A program made the translations under genes and the position numbers. The notes beneath the pieces are model-generated. The model made no database searches. It worked only from the letters and a program-made list of their open reading frames with translations, and was not told the DNA's origin. A stretch of 64,000 bases of DNA from Streptomyces albireticuli (GTDB taxonomy: Bacteria > Actinomycetota > Actinomycetes > Streptomycetales > Streptomycetaceae): the NCBI RefSeq assembly GCF_002192455.1, contig NZ_CP021744.1:310001-374000 (forward strand), in the 5' to 3' direction. Below, piece by piece: positions 40,762 through 49,395 of the stretch. Position 1 is the stretch's first letter; each line of letters starts with the position of its first letter.

Positions 40762-41466
40762 CTACCCGAGCGCCGCCGTCGCGCTCGGATCCTGCCCCTC
40801 CTCCGCTTGCCACAGCCGCTGCGCCTGCATCCGGGCCAGGGCCAGCAGCACCTGCGCGCTGTTCTCGTTCTTGCGCGCGTCCTGATAGGTCATCCGAACG
40901 ATGACGGTGCCCACCCGCACCGTCATCTCGGTGCTCGGCGTCGCGTACGCGGCCCCGGGCTGAGCGACGGCCGCGCTCTCGTTGCCGACGGCCGGCACGG
41001 ACATCGGGCGGCTGCCCACCGAGCCGCGGGACCAGTCCTTGAATGCCGTGGTGGCCCGCTGCCGGTCGGCATACGCGAGCAGCGATATGTACACGCTTCC
41101 GGAATCGCCCGGAGCCTTGTACTGCACCTGACCCGAGCTCCGGTGCCGGTAGCAGTCCCGGGATTCCTTATCCTCCTGGCACCGTTTCTCCTCCGGAACG
41201 TCCCGGGCGTCCAGCGGCTGTACCCCCGTCGTCCAGCCCGTCGGCATGCTCCGCAGGTCCGGCAGCGCTTTCCGCAAGCCTCCGGCATCGAGGACCGTAT
41301 CCGGATCAGGGCGCTTGTCCCGCTGTGCCGCGTCGGCGCTCGCCGGGCGGGCCTCCTTGTGGGGCTCCGCCGGGCCACCTCCGCACCCGGCCGAGGCCAA
41401 GCCCACCGCACACACCGCGAGAAGCACCCACGCACCGCTGGGCGGCTTCCTCCGAACCCAAAGCAA
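40762..41466 (-). CDS. Lipoprotein of unknown function, TTG start
   Basis: TTG 41466 is the first codon and is preceded by GGAGAAGG with ideal spacing; no ATG or GTG fits before the signal peptide. The 234-residue lipoprotein has the lipobox LASAGC with Cys28, then a Pro/Glu/Lys linker. The mature domain (about residues 60-225) has LRKALPDLRSMPTGWT, a Cys pair (RCQEDKESRDCY) and MTVRVGTVIVRMTYQDA. These are features shared with hypothetical Streptomyces lipoproteins of the PknH/LppX-like sensor-domain shape. I do not assign a function. It stands alone. Confidence 0.72.
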   Translation of the reverse strand: MLWVRRKPPSGAWVLLAVCAVGLASAGCGGGPAEPHKEARPASADAAQRDKRPDPDTVLDAGGLRKALPDLRSMPTGWTTGVQPLDARDVPEEKRCQEDKESRDCYRHRSSGQVQYKAPGDSGSVYISLLAYADRQRATTAFKDWSRGSVGSRPMSVPAVGNESAAVAQPGAAYATPSTEMTVRVGTVIVRMTYQDARKNENSAQVLLALARMQAQRLWQAEEGQDPSATAALG

Positions 41467-41749
41467 CTAACCTTCTCCAAACCCTCCGCTCCAGCGGCGA
41501 AGACGGGCCTTAGGGGATCACACTCACCGGAAACGATCACCCGAGGGGCGCTGCCCCCGCCCCCCGTCGGCGTGGAGATCGGTGACCTGCGGCCGCGCTT
41601 CACTGAACTGCTGGAAGACCGGTCGACGCCCCGCTCTTGGATCATGCGGTGACCGGTTCACGGGAAGGGGCCTGGCCACCGGCGTTAGAATTCCGGGTGT
41701 CCCGGCGGACGGCCGCGGTGGGTTCCATCTCCGTGGGGAAGGACAACGG

Positions 41750-42232
41750 ATGAGCAGTACCGAATCGGCGCGCGAAGAGGTCGACAGGCCTCTGCTGCTG
41801 CAACTGGAGCGGCGGCTGAGACAGCTGATCGAGACGCTCTACCCCGACGAGCGCACCCGCCCGGGATACGCCCGTCTGGCCAAGGAGATCCGCGAGAGCA
41901 CCGGCGGCGCCATCTCCGCCACCTACCTGTGGGAACTGGCCACCGGCAAAAAGCGCAATGTGACGCTGGAACAGCTCGACATCCTCGCCCAGTTCTTCGG
42001 CGTCCCGCTGGAGTACTTCCTCAGCGACGAGGTCTGCGAACGCGTCAACACCCAGCTCGCCCTCGCCACCGCGCTCCGCGACTCCAAGATCCGCAACCTC
42101 GCGCTCCGCGCGGAAGGACTCTCCTCCGCCAGCCTCGACGCCCTCCTCACCATGGTCACCGAAGCCCGCAAACTACAGAACCTCTCGAACGTCGACGACC
42201 CGGACCACACCGTCCCTCACCCCCGGGACTGA
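41750..42232 (+). CDS. XRE-type helix-turn-helix regulator of the XRE/ImmA/MAB_1171c triad
   Basis: ATG 41750 follows GGGGAAGGACAACGG and gives 160 residues. The HTH spans ~25-90: RLRQLIETLYPDERTRPGYARLAKEIRE, then GGAISATYLWELATGKKRNVT and LDILAQFFGVPLEYFLSD. That is the EspR/XRE pattern in which the second helix-turn-helix is followed by a helical dimerisation tail (RNLALRAEGLSSASLDALLTMV). In streptomycetes this gene usually precedes an ImmA/IrrE peptidase and an MAB_1171c membrane protein, as here. The peptidase probably cleaves or controls the repressor. Confidence 0.82.
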   Translation: MSSTESAREEVDRPLLLQLERRLRQLIETLYPDERTRPGYARLAKEIRESTGGAISATYLWELATGKKRNVTLEQLDILAQFFGVPLEYFLSDEVCERVNTQLALATALRDSKIRNLALRAEGLSSASLDALLTMVTEARKLQNLSNVDDPDHTVPHPRD

Positions 42233-42416
42233 ACTCCCGGGGCGGGGCAGGACCCTTGGCTCCGGCACCCGGCCCCGTCCGCCCGTATCTCCGGCTGCCG
42301 TCGGGGGTCCCGGGTGGGCGGGGCCGGCACCGCGCCAGGGGTCCAGGGTCGTCGTACGGTCGACGCACGGGGGTGCACGGTCGTTTCTTCCCTCCACGGC
42401 AGGCTATGGGAGATAC

Positions 42417-43061
42417 ATGATTACCAAGTACACCCAGCTGCACCGGCGTTGCCAGGCCGTGCTGGACCAGCTGACGCTACCGCGCCCTTTCTCCATCGAC
42501 GCCCTCTGCCAGGAACTCTCCCGCAGCCGCGACCGCCCCCTCCATCTGCATGCCCTGCCCGACCAGGCCGCCGACGGCAACATCTGCGGACTGTGGCTCG
42601 CCACCCCCACGGACGACCACATCTTCTACGAACAACGCACCACCCAGATCCACCAGGAACACATCATCCTCCACGAGATCGGACACATGCTGTTCGACCA
42701 CCACGGAATCCGCCCCACCACCCCACCACCCGGTGTGCTCACGAGTACGGACCCGAGAGCCCCGACCGCCGCCGGTACGAGATCCACCGCCGCCGCGGAA
42801 GCGGGCACCGAAGCCCGTGGCGAAGGAACGGCGGCCGACGAGCACAGCGGGGTCCAAGCGCTGCTGCCCGATCTCAGCCCTCAGCTGATCCGACGGCTCC
42901 TCGGCCGCGCCAGCTACACCACCCGCCAGGAACAAGAAGCCGAAATGCTCGCCACCCTCCTCCGCATCCGCGCCTCCACCCTGCCCGAGACCGGCACACC
43001 CCAGGGCGTGCTGGGACGTCTCGGCGCGGCCCTGGGAGCACCGGTCACCGATGTCCGCTGA
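42417..43061 (+). CDS. ImmA/IrrE-type metallopeptidase
   Basis: The 214-residue protein starts at ATG 42417. The zinc-binding motif HEIGH is at 86-90 inside IILHEIGHMLFDHHG, with the upstream strand DHIFYEQRTT typical of IrrE/ImmA domains. Residues ~100-150 are a Pro/Ala/Thr-rich low-complexity insert. The C-terminal part (DLSPQLIRRLLGRASYTTRQEQEAEMLATLLR) carries the conserved E-x-E-A-E third-ligand helix. ImmA peptidases cut partner repressors in response to stress. The upstream XRE gene is the likely partner. Its end overlaps the start of the next gene by 11 bases. Confidence 0.85.
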   Translation: MITKYTQLHRRCQAVLDQLTLPRPFSIDALCQELSRSRDRPLHLHALPDQAADGNICGLWLATPTDDHIFYEQRTTQIHQEHIILHEIGHMLFDHHGIRPTTPPPGVLTSTDPRAPTAAGTRSTAAAEAGTEARGEGTAADEHSGVQALLPDLSPQLIRRLLGRASYTTRQEQEAEMLATLLRIRASTLPETGTPQGVLGRLGAALGAPVTDVR

Positions 43062-44333
43062 TCTCGCCACCGCCGGCCAGGAGCTCCAGTACGCCGGCAC
43101 CGGCATGCTCTGGCTCGCCGTCGCCCTGCGCGCCGGCCCCTCCTTGCGCTCCCCCGAACGCCGTGGACTGTGGCTCGCGGTCGCCACGGCCGCCGTGGCC
43201 ATGACCCTCAACCTGCCCGAGGCCGCCCGCCTCGCCCAGCGGGTCACCGGCTCCGCCCACACCACCGCGCTCGTCCGTAACCTCTGCGGGGTGCTGTCCG
43301 CCGGGGCCGTCCTCTACTTCGTCACCGCCACCACCGGCAGCCGCCGGCTCCGGAACCGCCTGTCCCTCGCCACCGGCGGCGTCCTCGCCGTCCTCGTCGT
43401 CCTCGACCTGGCCGCGCCGCCGCACCAGGAACACACCATCCCCCACAGCGGCGCCCCCGTCCCCTCCACCGCCTACTGGCTCGTGATGATCGCCAGCCAT
43501 CTCGCCGCGAACATCTCGTGCGCTCACCTGTGCTGGCGTTACGGCAGGCAGGCGGACAGCCGCTCACTGAAGGTCAGTCTGAGTACCTTCGGCACCGGCA
43601 CCGCCTTCGCCGGGCTCTTCTGGACGGGCCATCTGGCCCATCTTCTGACCGGCACGGAAGCCCCCTCCCCTACCTCCCGTTCCTCATGGCCTTCCACGCC
43701 ATCCTCCGCGCCACCGCTCTCCTCACCCCCACCCTGGCCACCTCCCGTCAAACCCTTACCGACATCACGACGATCTGGCGTCTTCATCCTCTTTGGCGCG
43801 ACCTCATCGAAGCCGCTCCCCATGTCGCCTTCACCACGCCCCGCCCCCGCCTCCTCGAAATCCTCAATCCCCCGCTCCCCTACCACCTCCTCGCCTACCG
43901 AAAGATCATCGAGACCCACGACGCCATCCTGGCCCTCCACCCCCACACCCCACCCGGTGCACCGGGCCTGACGGATGCCCCGGCCGAGGGTGCCTGCCTC
44001 CATGCCGCCCCCGCCGGTACGCCCTCGGGAGCCGGGACCGGTGACAGCTGCACCGAGTGCGCCGCCCTCGCCCTCGCACGTGCCCTCGCGCACGCGCGCC
44101 GGGCCAAGCTCGCGGGGTTGCCTCCCACCACCCGCCCGGAAGCCCCGCACCCCACGCCGCCCACCACCCTCACGGCCGAAACCCACTTCCTCCTCGCCCT
44201 CGCCCGCCACTACCGGTCCCGGGCGCGAGCGGAAACGGGCGTCCAGGATGCCGGTGCGACGGCGCGACCGACCGGCCGGGAAGGCCCCGGGCACCTCAAT
44301 AGGCTGTGCCCCAGACCGAACCGGAAGGGGTGA
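43051..44333 (+). pseudogene. MAB_1171c-family membrane protein with DUF6545 domain, interrupted by one frameshift
   Basis: ATG 43051 opens a frame for seven hydrophobic segments (AGTGMLWLAVALRAG through FAGLFWTGHLAHLL, ending near TGTEAP at about 43665). From there the frame loses sense, while the frame one base earlier continues PLPYLPFLMAFHAILRATALL (last membrane segment). It goes on with IWRLHPLWRDLIEAAP and LPYHLLAYRKIIETHDAILALHPH, the DUF6545 cytoplasmic domain, ending at 44333. One C inserted into the run CCCCCTCCCC near 43664-43672 would give one intact protein of about 427 residues. It is the membrane partner of the XRE/ImmA pair. This is a true frameshift, a phase-variable tract or a base-calling error. 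Confidence 0.8.
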
Positions 44334-44336
44334 CGC

Positions 44337-44738
44337 GTGACGACATGGGGACTGGTCCTCGAGACGTCCGAGCAGATAGGCGAGCGCAGGCAGGCCGACG
44401 CCCGTGTGCTGGCGCATGTGGAGGGCACGCGCGAGGAGGCCCTCGCGGAGCTGGAGAGACATGCCCGGAGCTACGCGCCGGAATACCCCAGACGCCCGAA
44501 GCGCCGGCGGCTCATCCGGCACGGCGACGGCTTCCTGCTGGTCATCGACTGCTCATCGATTTCCTTCAGCGTGCGGTTCACGGTCGGGGAACTGCTGGCG
44601 GACAGCGCCGCACCCGAACCACCGGTCCCGTACGAGGAGCCGGAGCCAGCGGACGAGGTGCCGGCGCCGCCGGACGAGCGTGACGACGACGGCGTGCCGG
44701 TGACACCGGCGTGGCTGGGCCGCACCGACCTGCCGTGA
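44337..44738 (+). CDS. Small conserved Streptomyces protein of unknown function
   Basis: GTG 44337, three bases after the previous stop and behind GGAAGGGG, gives 133 residues. The first ~85 residues form a compact alpha/beta domain (TTWGLVLETSEQIGERRQ, EEALAELERHARSYAPEYP, RRLIRHGDGFLLVIDC, FSVRFTVGELLADS). It is followed by a Pro/Glu/Asp-rich disordered tail (PEPPVPYEEPEPADEVP). I do not recognise a characterised family; similar short proteins are common in streptomycetes. It seems to be the fourth gene of the XRE/ImmA/MAB_1171c operon. Confidence 0.72.
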   Translation: MTTWGLVLETSEQIGERRQADARVLAHVEGTREEALAELERHARSYAPEYPRRPKRRRLIRHGDGFLLVIDCSSISFSVRFTVGELLADSAAPEPPVPYEEPEPADEVPAPPDERDDDGVPVTPAWLGRTDLP

Positions 44739-44772
44739 CGGCCCCGGGCCGCGCGGGCGCGCTGCGAACCGG

Positions 44773-45708
44773 CTACTCGCCCTTGCCCGGCCGCTCCGCC
44801 CTGTCCTCCAGCCAGCGGATGATCCGCAGATCGTGCCGGCCGCCGGTCAGTTCCACGAGCTGAGGCAGACCCGCCATGCTGGTGACGTTGACCTCGGTGA
44901 GCCGGCCGCCGATGACGTCGATGCCCGCGAGGTGCAGCCCGTCGGCGCGCAGGCTCGGGGCGATCCGCCGTACGATCCGCAGGTCGTCCTCGTCGAGGCC
45001 GGCGGCGTGGACGGTGCCGCCGACGGCCATGTTGGCGCGGAAGTCATCGCCCGCCGGGCGGCGCAGGAAGCCGCCGAGCGGCTCCCCGTCGAGGAGGAGG
45101 ATCCTCTTGTCCCCTTCGGCGACTTCGGGAAGGAACGCCTGGGCCATCGCCGGGCGGCTGCCGAGCGCGGTCGTGGTCTCCGCGATCGAGCGGGCGTTGC
45201 GATCCCCGTGGGCGACGGACAGGATGCCCCGGCCCTTGAAGTCGGACAGCGGCTTGAGCACCGCGCCGTAGGGCTGTCCGGCGGCGAAGGCGAGCAACCG
45301 TCCGGGGTCCGCGGACACCATGGTCGGTGGCATCAGGTCGGGGAACCGGCAGGCGTACAGCTTCTCGTTCGCCTCCCGCAGCCCCCGGGGGTCGTTCATC
45401 AGCACGGTGTCGCCCCGCAGATGTTCCAGCAGGAGCGTGACGGTCAGGATGTCGTACGGCGGGTCGATACGCACCAGTACCGCCGTGGCCCGGTGCGGGT
45501 CCAGTTCGGTCGGTGCGCCGAGCACCGGCCGGTCGCCGTCGAAGGCGACCTGCCGGGCGACAGCGTGGACGCGGGCGCCGATCAGGGAGAGGCCGGTGGC
45601 CGTGCAGTGCCAGACAGCGTGCCCCCGTTCGGTGGCGGCACGCATCATGGTGACGGTGGCGCTGTGCTCACGCCCGTCACCGAGCGGGTCCATGATGAAG
45701 ACGAACAC
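44773..45708 (-). CDS. ATP-grasp enzyme, glutathione synthetase-like
   Basis: GTG 45708 has GGAGGAGG immediately upstream, giving 311 residues. The protein resembles prokaryotic glutathione synthetase GshB. The N-terminal domain begins FVFIMDPLG. The ATP-grasp core shows AVLKPLSDFKGRGILSV (phosphate loop and Lys), AQAFLPEVAEGDKRILLLDGEPLGGFLRRP (GDKR/I motif) and AGIDVIGGRLTEVNVTSMAGLPQL (metal-binding Glu and Asn). Streptomycetes make mycothiol rather than glutathione, so the true role is ligation of a small carboxylate to an amine or a peptide modification. No partner is next to it. The stop is near that of the upstream convergent gene. Confidence 0.82.
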   Translation of the reverse strand: MFVFIMDPLGDGREHSATVTMMRAATERGHAVWHCTATGLSLIGARVHAVARQVAFDGDRPVLGAPTELDPHRATAVLVRIDPPYDILTVTLLLEHLRGDTVLMNDPRGLREANEKLYACRFPDLMPPTMVSADPGRLLAFAAGQPYGAVLKPLSDFKGRGILSVAHGDRNARSIAETTTALGSRPAMAQAFLPEVAEGDKRILLLDGEPLGGFLRRPAGDDFRANMAVGGTVHAAGLDEDDLRIVRRIAPSLRADGLHLAGIDVIGGRLTEVNVTSMAGLPQLVELTGGRHDLRIIRWLEDRAERPGKGE

Positions 45709-45823
45709 GCGCCTCCTCCGTTCTCGAAGCCCTCGGACAGCCGCCCTGGAGCATCCTCTCGCCACGGGCCGGCGTCCATCCCCCGCCCAGGGAACAGGCC
45801 AAAGGCGCGTTTAAGGTGTGCGG

Positions 45824-46549
45824 GTGAGACGACACATCGCATTCGAGCGCCTGCACAACTTCCGCGATCTGGGCGGCTATCGCACCCAGGACGGCCGTAC
45901 GGTGCGCTGGGGCCGGCTGTACCGGTCCGACGCGCTTTCCAAGCTGCGAGGGGCCGACTGGGACGCCTTCCGTTCCCTGGGCATACGCACCGTCATCGAT
46001 CTGCGCTACCCGTGGGAGATCGAGGCCAGGGGCCGGGTGCCCGAGGCCGACGAGCTGGCCTACGTGAACCTCAGTGTGGAGCACCGCCCTTACGACCAGG
46101 CCGAGATCGACCCGGACGTCGACCCGTGGCGGTACCTCGCCGACCGTTACGCCGAAGTCGCCCTGGACGGCGCCGAGGAACTGCGGCAGGCGCTGGAGGT
46201 CCTCGCGGCCGGTGACGCCCCGCAGGTCTTCCACTGCGCTTCGGGCAAGGACCGCACCGGGCTGCTGGCCGCCCTGGTGCTGTCGCTCCTGGGCGTGGAC
46301 GAGGACGACATCGCCGCGGACTTCGCGCTCACCGAGCTGGCCACGGACCGGCTGGTCGCGGACTGGAAGGCCGCCAACCCTGACCGGACCTTGACGTGGC
46401 CCGCCTACGGCCGGGCCCCGGAGCAGGTCATCCGGCTGTTCCTGTCCGACCTCGCCGAGACCTACGGTTCCGTGCGCGACTACGCGGTCAAGCACGTGGG
46501 CGTGGACGAGGCCCTGATCGCCCGGCTGCGCGCGCGGCTCCTGGACTGA
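45824..46549 (+). CDS. Tyrosine-protein phosphatase (dual-specificity/PtpB-like)
   Basis: GTG 45824 has AAGG seven bases upstream; GTG 45818 is too close to that site. The 241-residue protein has N-terminal NFRDLGGYRTQDGRTVRWGRLYRSDAL, the PtpB/Y_phosphatase3 signature. The active-site P-loop HCASGKDRTG has nucleophile Cys138 and Arg144, and VIDLRYPWEIE precedes it as the supporting strand. These cytoplasmic phosphatases remove phosphate from Tyr residues or phosphoinositides; Lys in the P-loop (GKDR) is typical of the lipid-active subgroup. It stands alone and is divergent from the ATP-grasp gene by 115 bases. Confidence 0.88.
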   Translation: MRRHIAFERLHNFRDLGGYRTQDGRTVRWGRLYRSDALSKLRGADWDAFRSLGIRTVIDLRYPWEIEARGRVPEADELAYVNLSVEHRPYDQAEIDPDVDPWRYLADRYAEVALDGAEELRQALEVLAAGDAPQVFHCASGKDRTGLLAALVLSLLGVDEDDIAADFALTELATDRLVADWKAANPDRTLTWPAYGRAPEQVIRLFLSDLAETYGSVRDYAVKHVGVDEALIARLRARLLD

Positions 46550-46658
46550 GCGACCGCGCCGCCGCTCACCACCGCCGCGCCTTACCGACCGGCCCACCTG
46601 TTAGGTTGACGTGTCCCGGCAAAAGCAAGGGCCGGGAAGGGCGAGGAAAGGGAAAGTC

Positions 46659-47129
46659 GTGCGCAAGGCAGCGTGGATGGCGGCCGCGTCGTTCGCCGTC
46701 ATCGTGTCGGTCACCGGATGCGGCGGCGACGGCGGCGCGCCCGAGAAGAGGCCGGAGGCCGGGGCGAGCACCGCGGGCGCCGGGAAGCCGGCGCAGGCCC
46801 CGGCCAAGGGCACGCTCGTCCAGCGGGCCACCGGCTCCTGGAAGTCGATCGGCACCCCGGGGGACGACACGCTCGACACCCTCACCGTCGCCGACGGCAA
46901 GGTCACCTCCCGAGGCGCCAAGCTCTCGTGCACGGGCACCCTCGTGCCCGGCGGGGAGAAGGACGGCAAGGAGACCGCTTCCCTGACGCTCACCTGCGAG
47001 GGCGGCAAGGACGGCGGCCGCGGCCTCGGTCACCTGACGGTGAAGCCCGACGGCTCGGCCCTCGTCCTCGACTGGGACGGCCCCGAGGGCGGCTGGGGCG
47101 GCCCCGTCGACAGCTACCGCCGGGCCTGA
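46659..47129 (+). CDS. Lipoprotein of unknown function
   Basis: GTG 46659 follows GAGGAAAGGG and gives 156 residues. The signal peptide ends with a lipobox-like VTGC (Cys21). A Gly/Ala/Pro linker leads to a mature domain (about 60-150) with GSWKSIGTPGDDTLDTLTVADGKVTSRGAKLSCTGTL and a second Cys in LTLTCEGGKDGG. This forms a small beta domain probably with one disulfide. Proteins of this shape are common in Streptomyces as conserved lipoproteins, with no known role. The in-frame ATG at 46611 would spoil the signal peptide. Confidence 0.75.
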   Translation: MRKAAWMAAASFAVIVSVTGCGGDGGAPEKRPEAGASTAGAGKPAQAPAKGTLVQRATGSWKSIGTPGDDTLDTLTVADGKVTSRGAKLSCTGTLVPGGEKDGKETASLTLTCEGGKDGGRGLGHLTVKPDGSALVLDWDGPEGGWGGPVDSYRRA

Positions 47130-47392
47130 CACCCCGGCCGGAACAGCTGAAGCCGTGGACGGTGTCGTCGCTCAGCCCGGGGTTCACGACGAGGACGCTC
47201 TCGTCCCCCACCTCCTCCTTAGGGGCCTCCACTTGTGAAACTCATCCGTGACCCCGGCGGGACCGGCGGCGACTCCCCCGGCCGGGCGGTGTTCGCGGGC
47301 CGTCCGCGCGTCACCCCCTCCGCCGAGAACGACAGCAGTCCCCGCACCGGCCGTCCCCTGGGACGCCGCCCGCACGAAGGCGTGCCGAACCG

Positions 47393-48622
47393 GTGACGGA
47401 ACGATTCGATCCGAACGATCAGGCCTATGCGCCGGCCGACTCCCTCCATGGGCTGCTGCAACGCGGTCGGGGCGCGGGCGCGTTGCGGGTGCTGGACGAA
47501 CCCGGGGCGACCGGGGCTGTACGCGATGTCCTCCGGCAGGACTGGCGCTGGGACGCGGTGGACGACCGCCACCTCTACCTGGCGCGCCTGGTCCACGACC
47601 TGAGGCTGCCGCTGGATCCCCTGCTCGGCCTGCTGGCCGGCGACGAGGACGAGTGCGAGCGGGCCACCCGCGTGCTGGAGCTGCTGGCCGTCGCGGGGTC
47701 GGCCGACGCCCGCACGGCACTGCGCGCCTACGTCCGGGACGGCGAGCACTGGGTGGACGTCCTGGAGTCGGTGGCGGACGCCTGGCCGGTGGAGTGGTGG
47801 GACGACCTGGCCTACGTCGCGCGTACCCGGCTGGCCGATGAGCAGCTTCTGCCGGGCGGCTCCCGCCCCTGGGCGCGGTGGGGCATGGAGGTTCCGGCCG
47901 CCTCGCCCCGCCGCCCGGGACGGGCACACACCGCGGAGGTGGGTCCCGACGGCCGTCGGCTGCTGTCCGTACTCGCCGACGCCGGTTCGGCCGACGGCGC
48001 CAAGGCGCAAGCCCTGTACGCCCTGGCCGGGCGACCGCCGGAGCCCGGTCTGCTCGCTCTGGTGCCCGGGCTCGGGACGGCGGACGGCGAGCGGCCCCTG
48101 CCCTGGCTCGGGCGCGCGGTCGAGCGGCTCGGAGCCCTGGCCGTGCCGGAGGCGCGGGCGTGGGCGGCGGACGAGCGGGAGTGGCTGTCCTGGACCGGCG
48201 TCCGGGTCCTCGCCGAACACGGCGAGGACCGCGACCTGCCCACGCTGATCGGGGAGCTCGCCTCTCACGAGAAGGCGCGCCAGTGGTGCGGTCCCGGGCT
48301 GCTGGCCTCCGGGCTCGCCCGCTTCGGACCGGCGGCCTCGGAGGCCGCGCCGGTGCTCCACCGCCTCTGGCTGCGCACACCGCACTCCTACGAACGGCCG
48401 GCCCTCCTCAAGGCGCTGGCCGCCATCGCCCCCGCCGGCCTCGGCCTCGCGTACACCGAGTCCCTGTGGGACTGCGAAGCGGAGGCCCGCCTGCTGGGGG
48501 TCGCCTCCGCGCCCGACCTGCCGCACGTACACCGGCGGCTCGCCGAGCTGCGGGCCGACCCGATGGAGGAACGCGAGGTCAGGGCCGCCGCGGGAGCACG
48601 CATCGCGGCAGGGCGACGCTGA
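47393..48622 (+). CDS. HEAT-repeat-like helical protein
   Basis: GTG 47393 gives 409 residues, with GAAGG 13 bases upstream. The chain is almost entirely helical with recurring 35-40 residue units, such as LDPLLGLLAGDEDECERATRVLELLAVAGSADARTALRAYV, RAVERLGALAVPEARAWA, GVRVLAEHGEDRDLPTLIGELASHEK and APVLHRLWLRTPHSYERPALLKALAAIAP. These fit HEAT or PBS-lyase-type repeats used as protein-binding scaffolds. No enzyme motif or signal peptide is seen. I do not know its partner. Confidence 0.7.
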   Translation: MTERFDPNDQAYAPADSLHGLLQRGRGAGALRVLDEPGATGAVRDVLRQDWRWDAVDDRHLYLARLVHDLRLPLDPLLGLLAGDEDECERATRVLELLAVAGSADARTALRAYVRDGEHWVDVLESVADAWPVEWWDDLAYVARTRLADEQLLPGGSRPWARWGMEVPAASPRRPGRAHTAEVGPDGRRLLSVLADAGSADGAKAQALYALAGRPPEPGLLALVPGLGTADGERPLPWLGRAVERLGALAVPEARAWAADEREWLSWTGVRVLAEHGEDRDLPTLIGELASHEKARQWCGPGLLASGLARFGPAASEAAPVLHRLWLRTPHSYERPALLKALAAIAPAGLGLAYTESLWDCEAEARLLGVASAPDLPHVHRRLAELRADPMEEREVRAAAGARIAAGRR

Positions 48623-48763
48623 CCGGGCCCCCGTCTCCTCGGCCTCGGCGGACACCCGGCACGGCCGAGGCTCACGGGTCCCGACCGCCGGGGGCCGAAC
48701 TGCCGGGCTTGTTCATCAGCACGGCTCCCGTCCCACACTGACGCCCGAGGGCAAAAGGCAGAC

Positions 48764-48793
48764 TGAGTACCTGTACCAGGACCGTCTGAGTAC
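48764..48793. promoter_or_regulatory. Direct repeat TGAGTAC x2 upstream of membrane protein gene
   Basis: TGAGTAC occurs at 48764-48770 and 48787-48793, 23 bases apart start to start and each preceded by C, with a GTACC between. They sit 45-75 bases before the ATG at 48838 and may be an activator or sigma-factor site. Confidence 0.4.
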
Positions 48794-48837
48794 CCGGCCC
48801 GAGGCGCGTCCGTCATGCCGAAGGGTTCACTGGCGTC

Positions 48838-49278
48838 ATGAACGATCAAGAAGCGCGCGCGGACGACGAACTGCGGCACGCGTGGGCCGCCGCCAACGCC
48901 GCGGACGCCGCCGCGGGCGCGCGTGCCGTACGTCCTCTCGGGCCCGACGACCGCGACGAGAAGGCCGGGGCGGCTCCGGGCTGGGCCACGTTGTTCGCTC
49001 TGCTGCTCGCCCCCGTGGCCCTGTTGTTCGGCGGGCTCGCGCCGATGGCGACGGACGGCTGCGGGCCCGACAACTGCTCACGGGAACTGGACGCGGCACT
49101 CGCGGCCGTCATGGGCGGGATGTACGCGATGTTCGCCGCAACACCCGCGCTGCTCCTGACGGCCTGGCTCCTGCCCCGGCGTATGCGGTTCGCGACCGCG
49201 CGCAGGGTCGTGGCGTGGTGCGCGCCGCTGCCTCCGCTGTTCGTGATCCTGATGGTGTTCACCCTGCCGGAGGGGTGA
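48838..49278 (+). CDS. Three-TM membrane protein of unknown function
   Basis: ATG 48838 gives 146 residues. The N-terminal ~45 residues are charged and Ala-rich. Three hydrophobic segments follow: WATLFALLLAPVALLFGGLAP, VMGGMYAMFAATPALLLTAWLL and VVAWCAPLPPLFVILMVFTL. The loop between segments 1 and 2 has a Cys pair (DGCGPDNCS), probably outside the membrane. It resembles small integral membrane proteins common in Streptomyces with no assigned role. The ribosome site is weak, and a TGAGTAC direct repeat lies upstream. Confidence 0.72.
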   Translation: MNDQEARADDELRHAWAAANAADAAAGARAVRPLGPDDRDEKAGAAPGWATLFALLLAPVALLFGGLAPMATDGCGPDNCSRELDAALAAVMGGMYAMFAATPALLLTAWLLPRRMRFATARRVVAWCAPLPPLFVILMVFTLPEG

Positions 49279-49395
49279 AGGGGCCGGGCCCGGCCGGACA
49301 CCCGCCCCGGCTCCGGGCCGCTGTGACCGGACAGCCGGACCACGCCGTCGGCGTGCACAGCCGAAGCACCCCCACCCACCCCATGTCATTTGCTC

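Noticed and set aside
41540..41652. Short plus-strand text GVEIGDLRPRFTELLEDRS before the XRE gene
   Set aside because: It looks protein-like but is too short, lacks a start and cannot be tied to a family.
46990..47232. Minus-strand frame beginning MEAPKEEVGDESVLVVNPG, considered as a precursor peptide
   Set aside because: It runs antisense into the lipoprotein gene with low-complexity text and no modification enzyme gene nearby.
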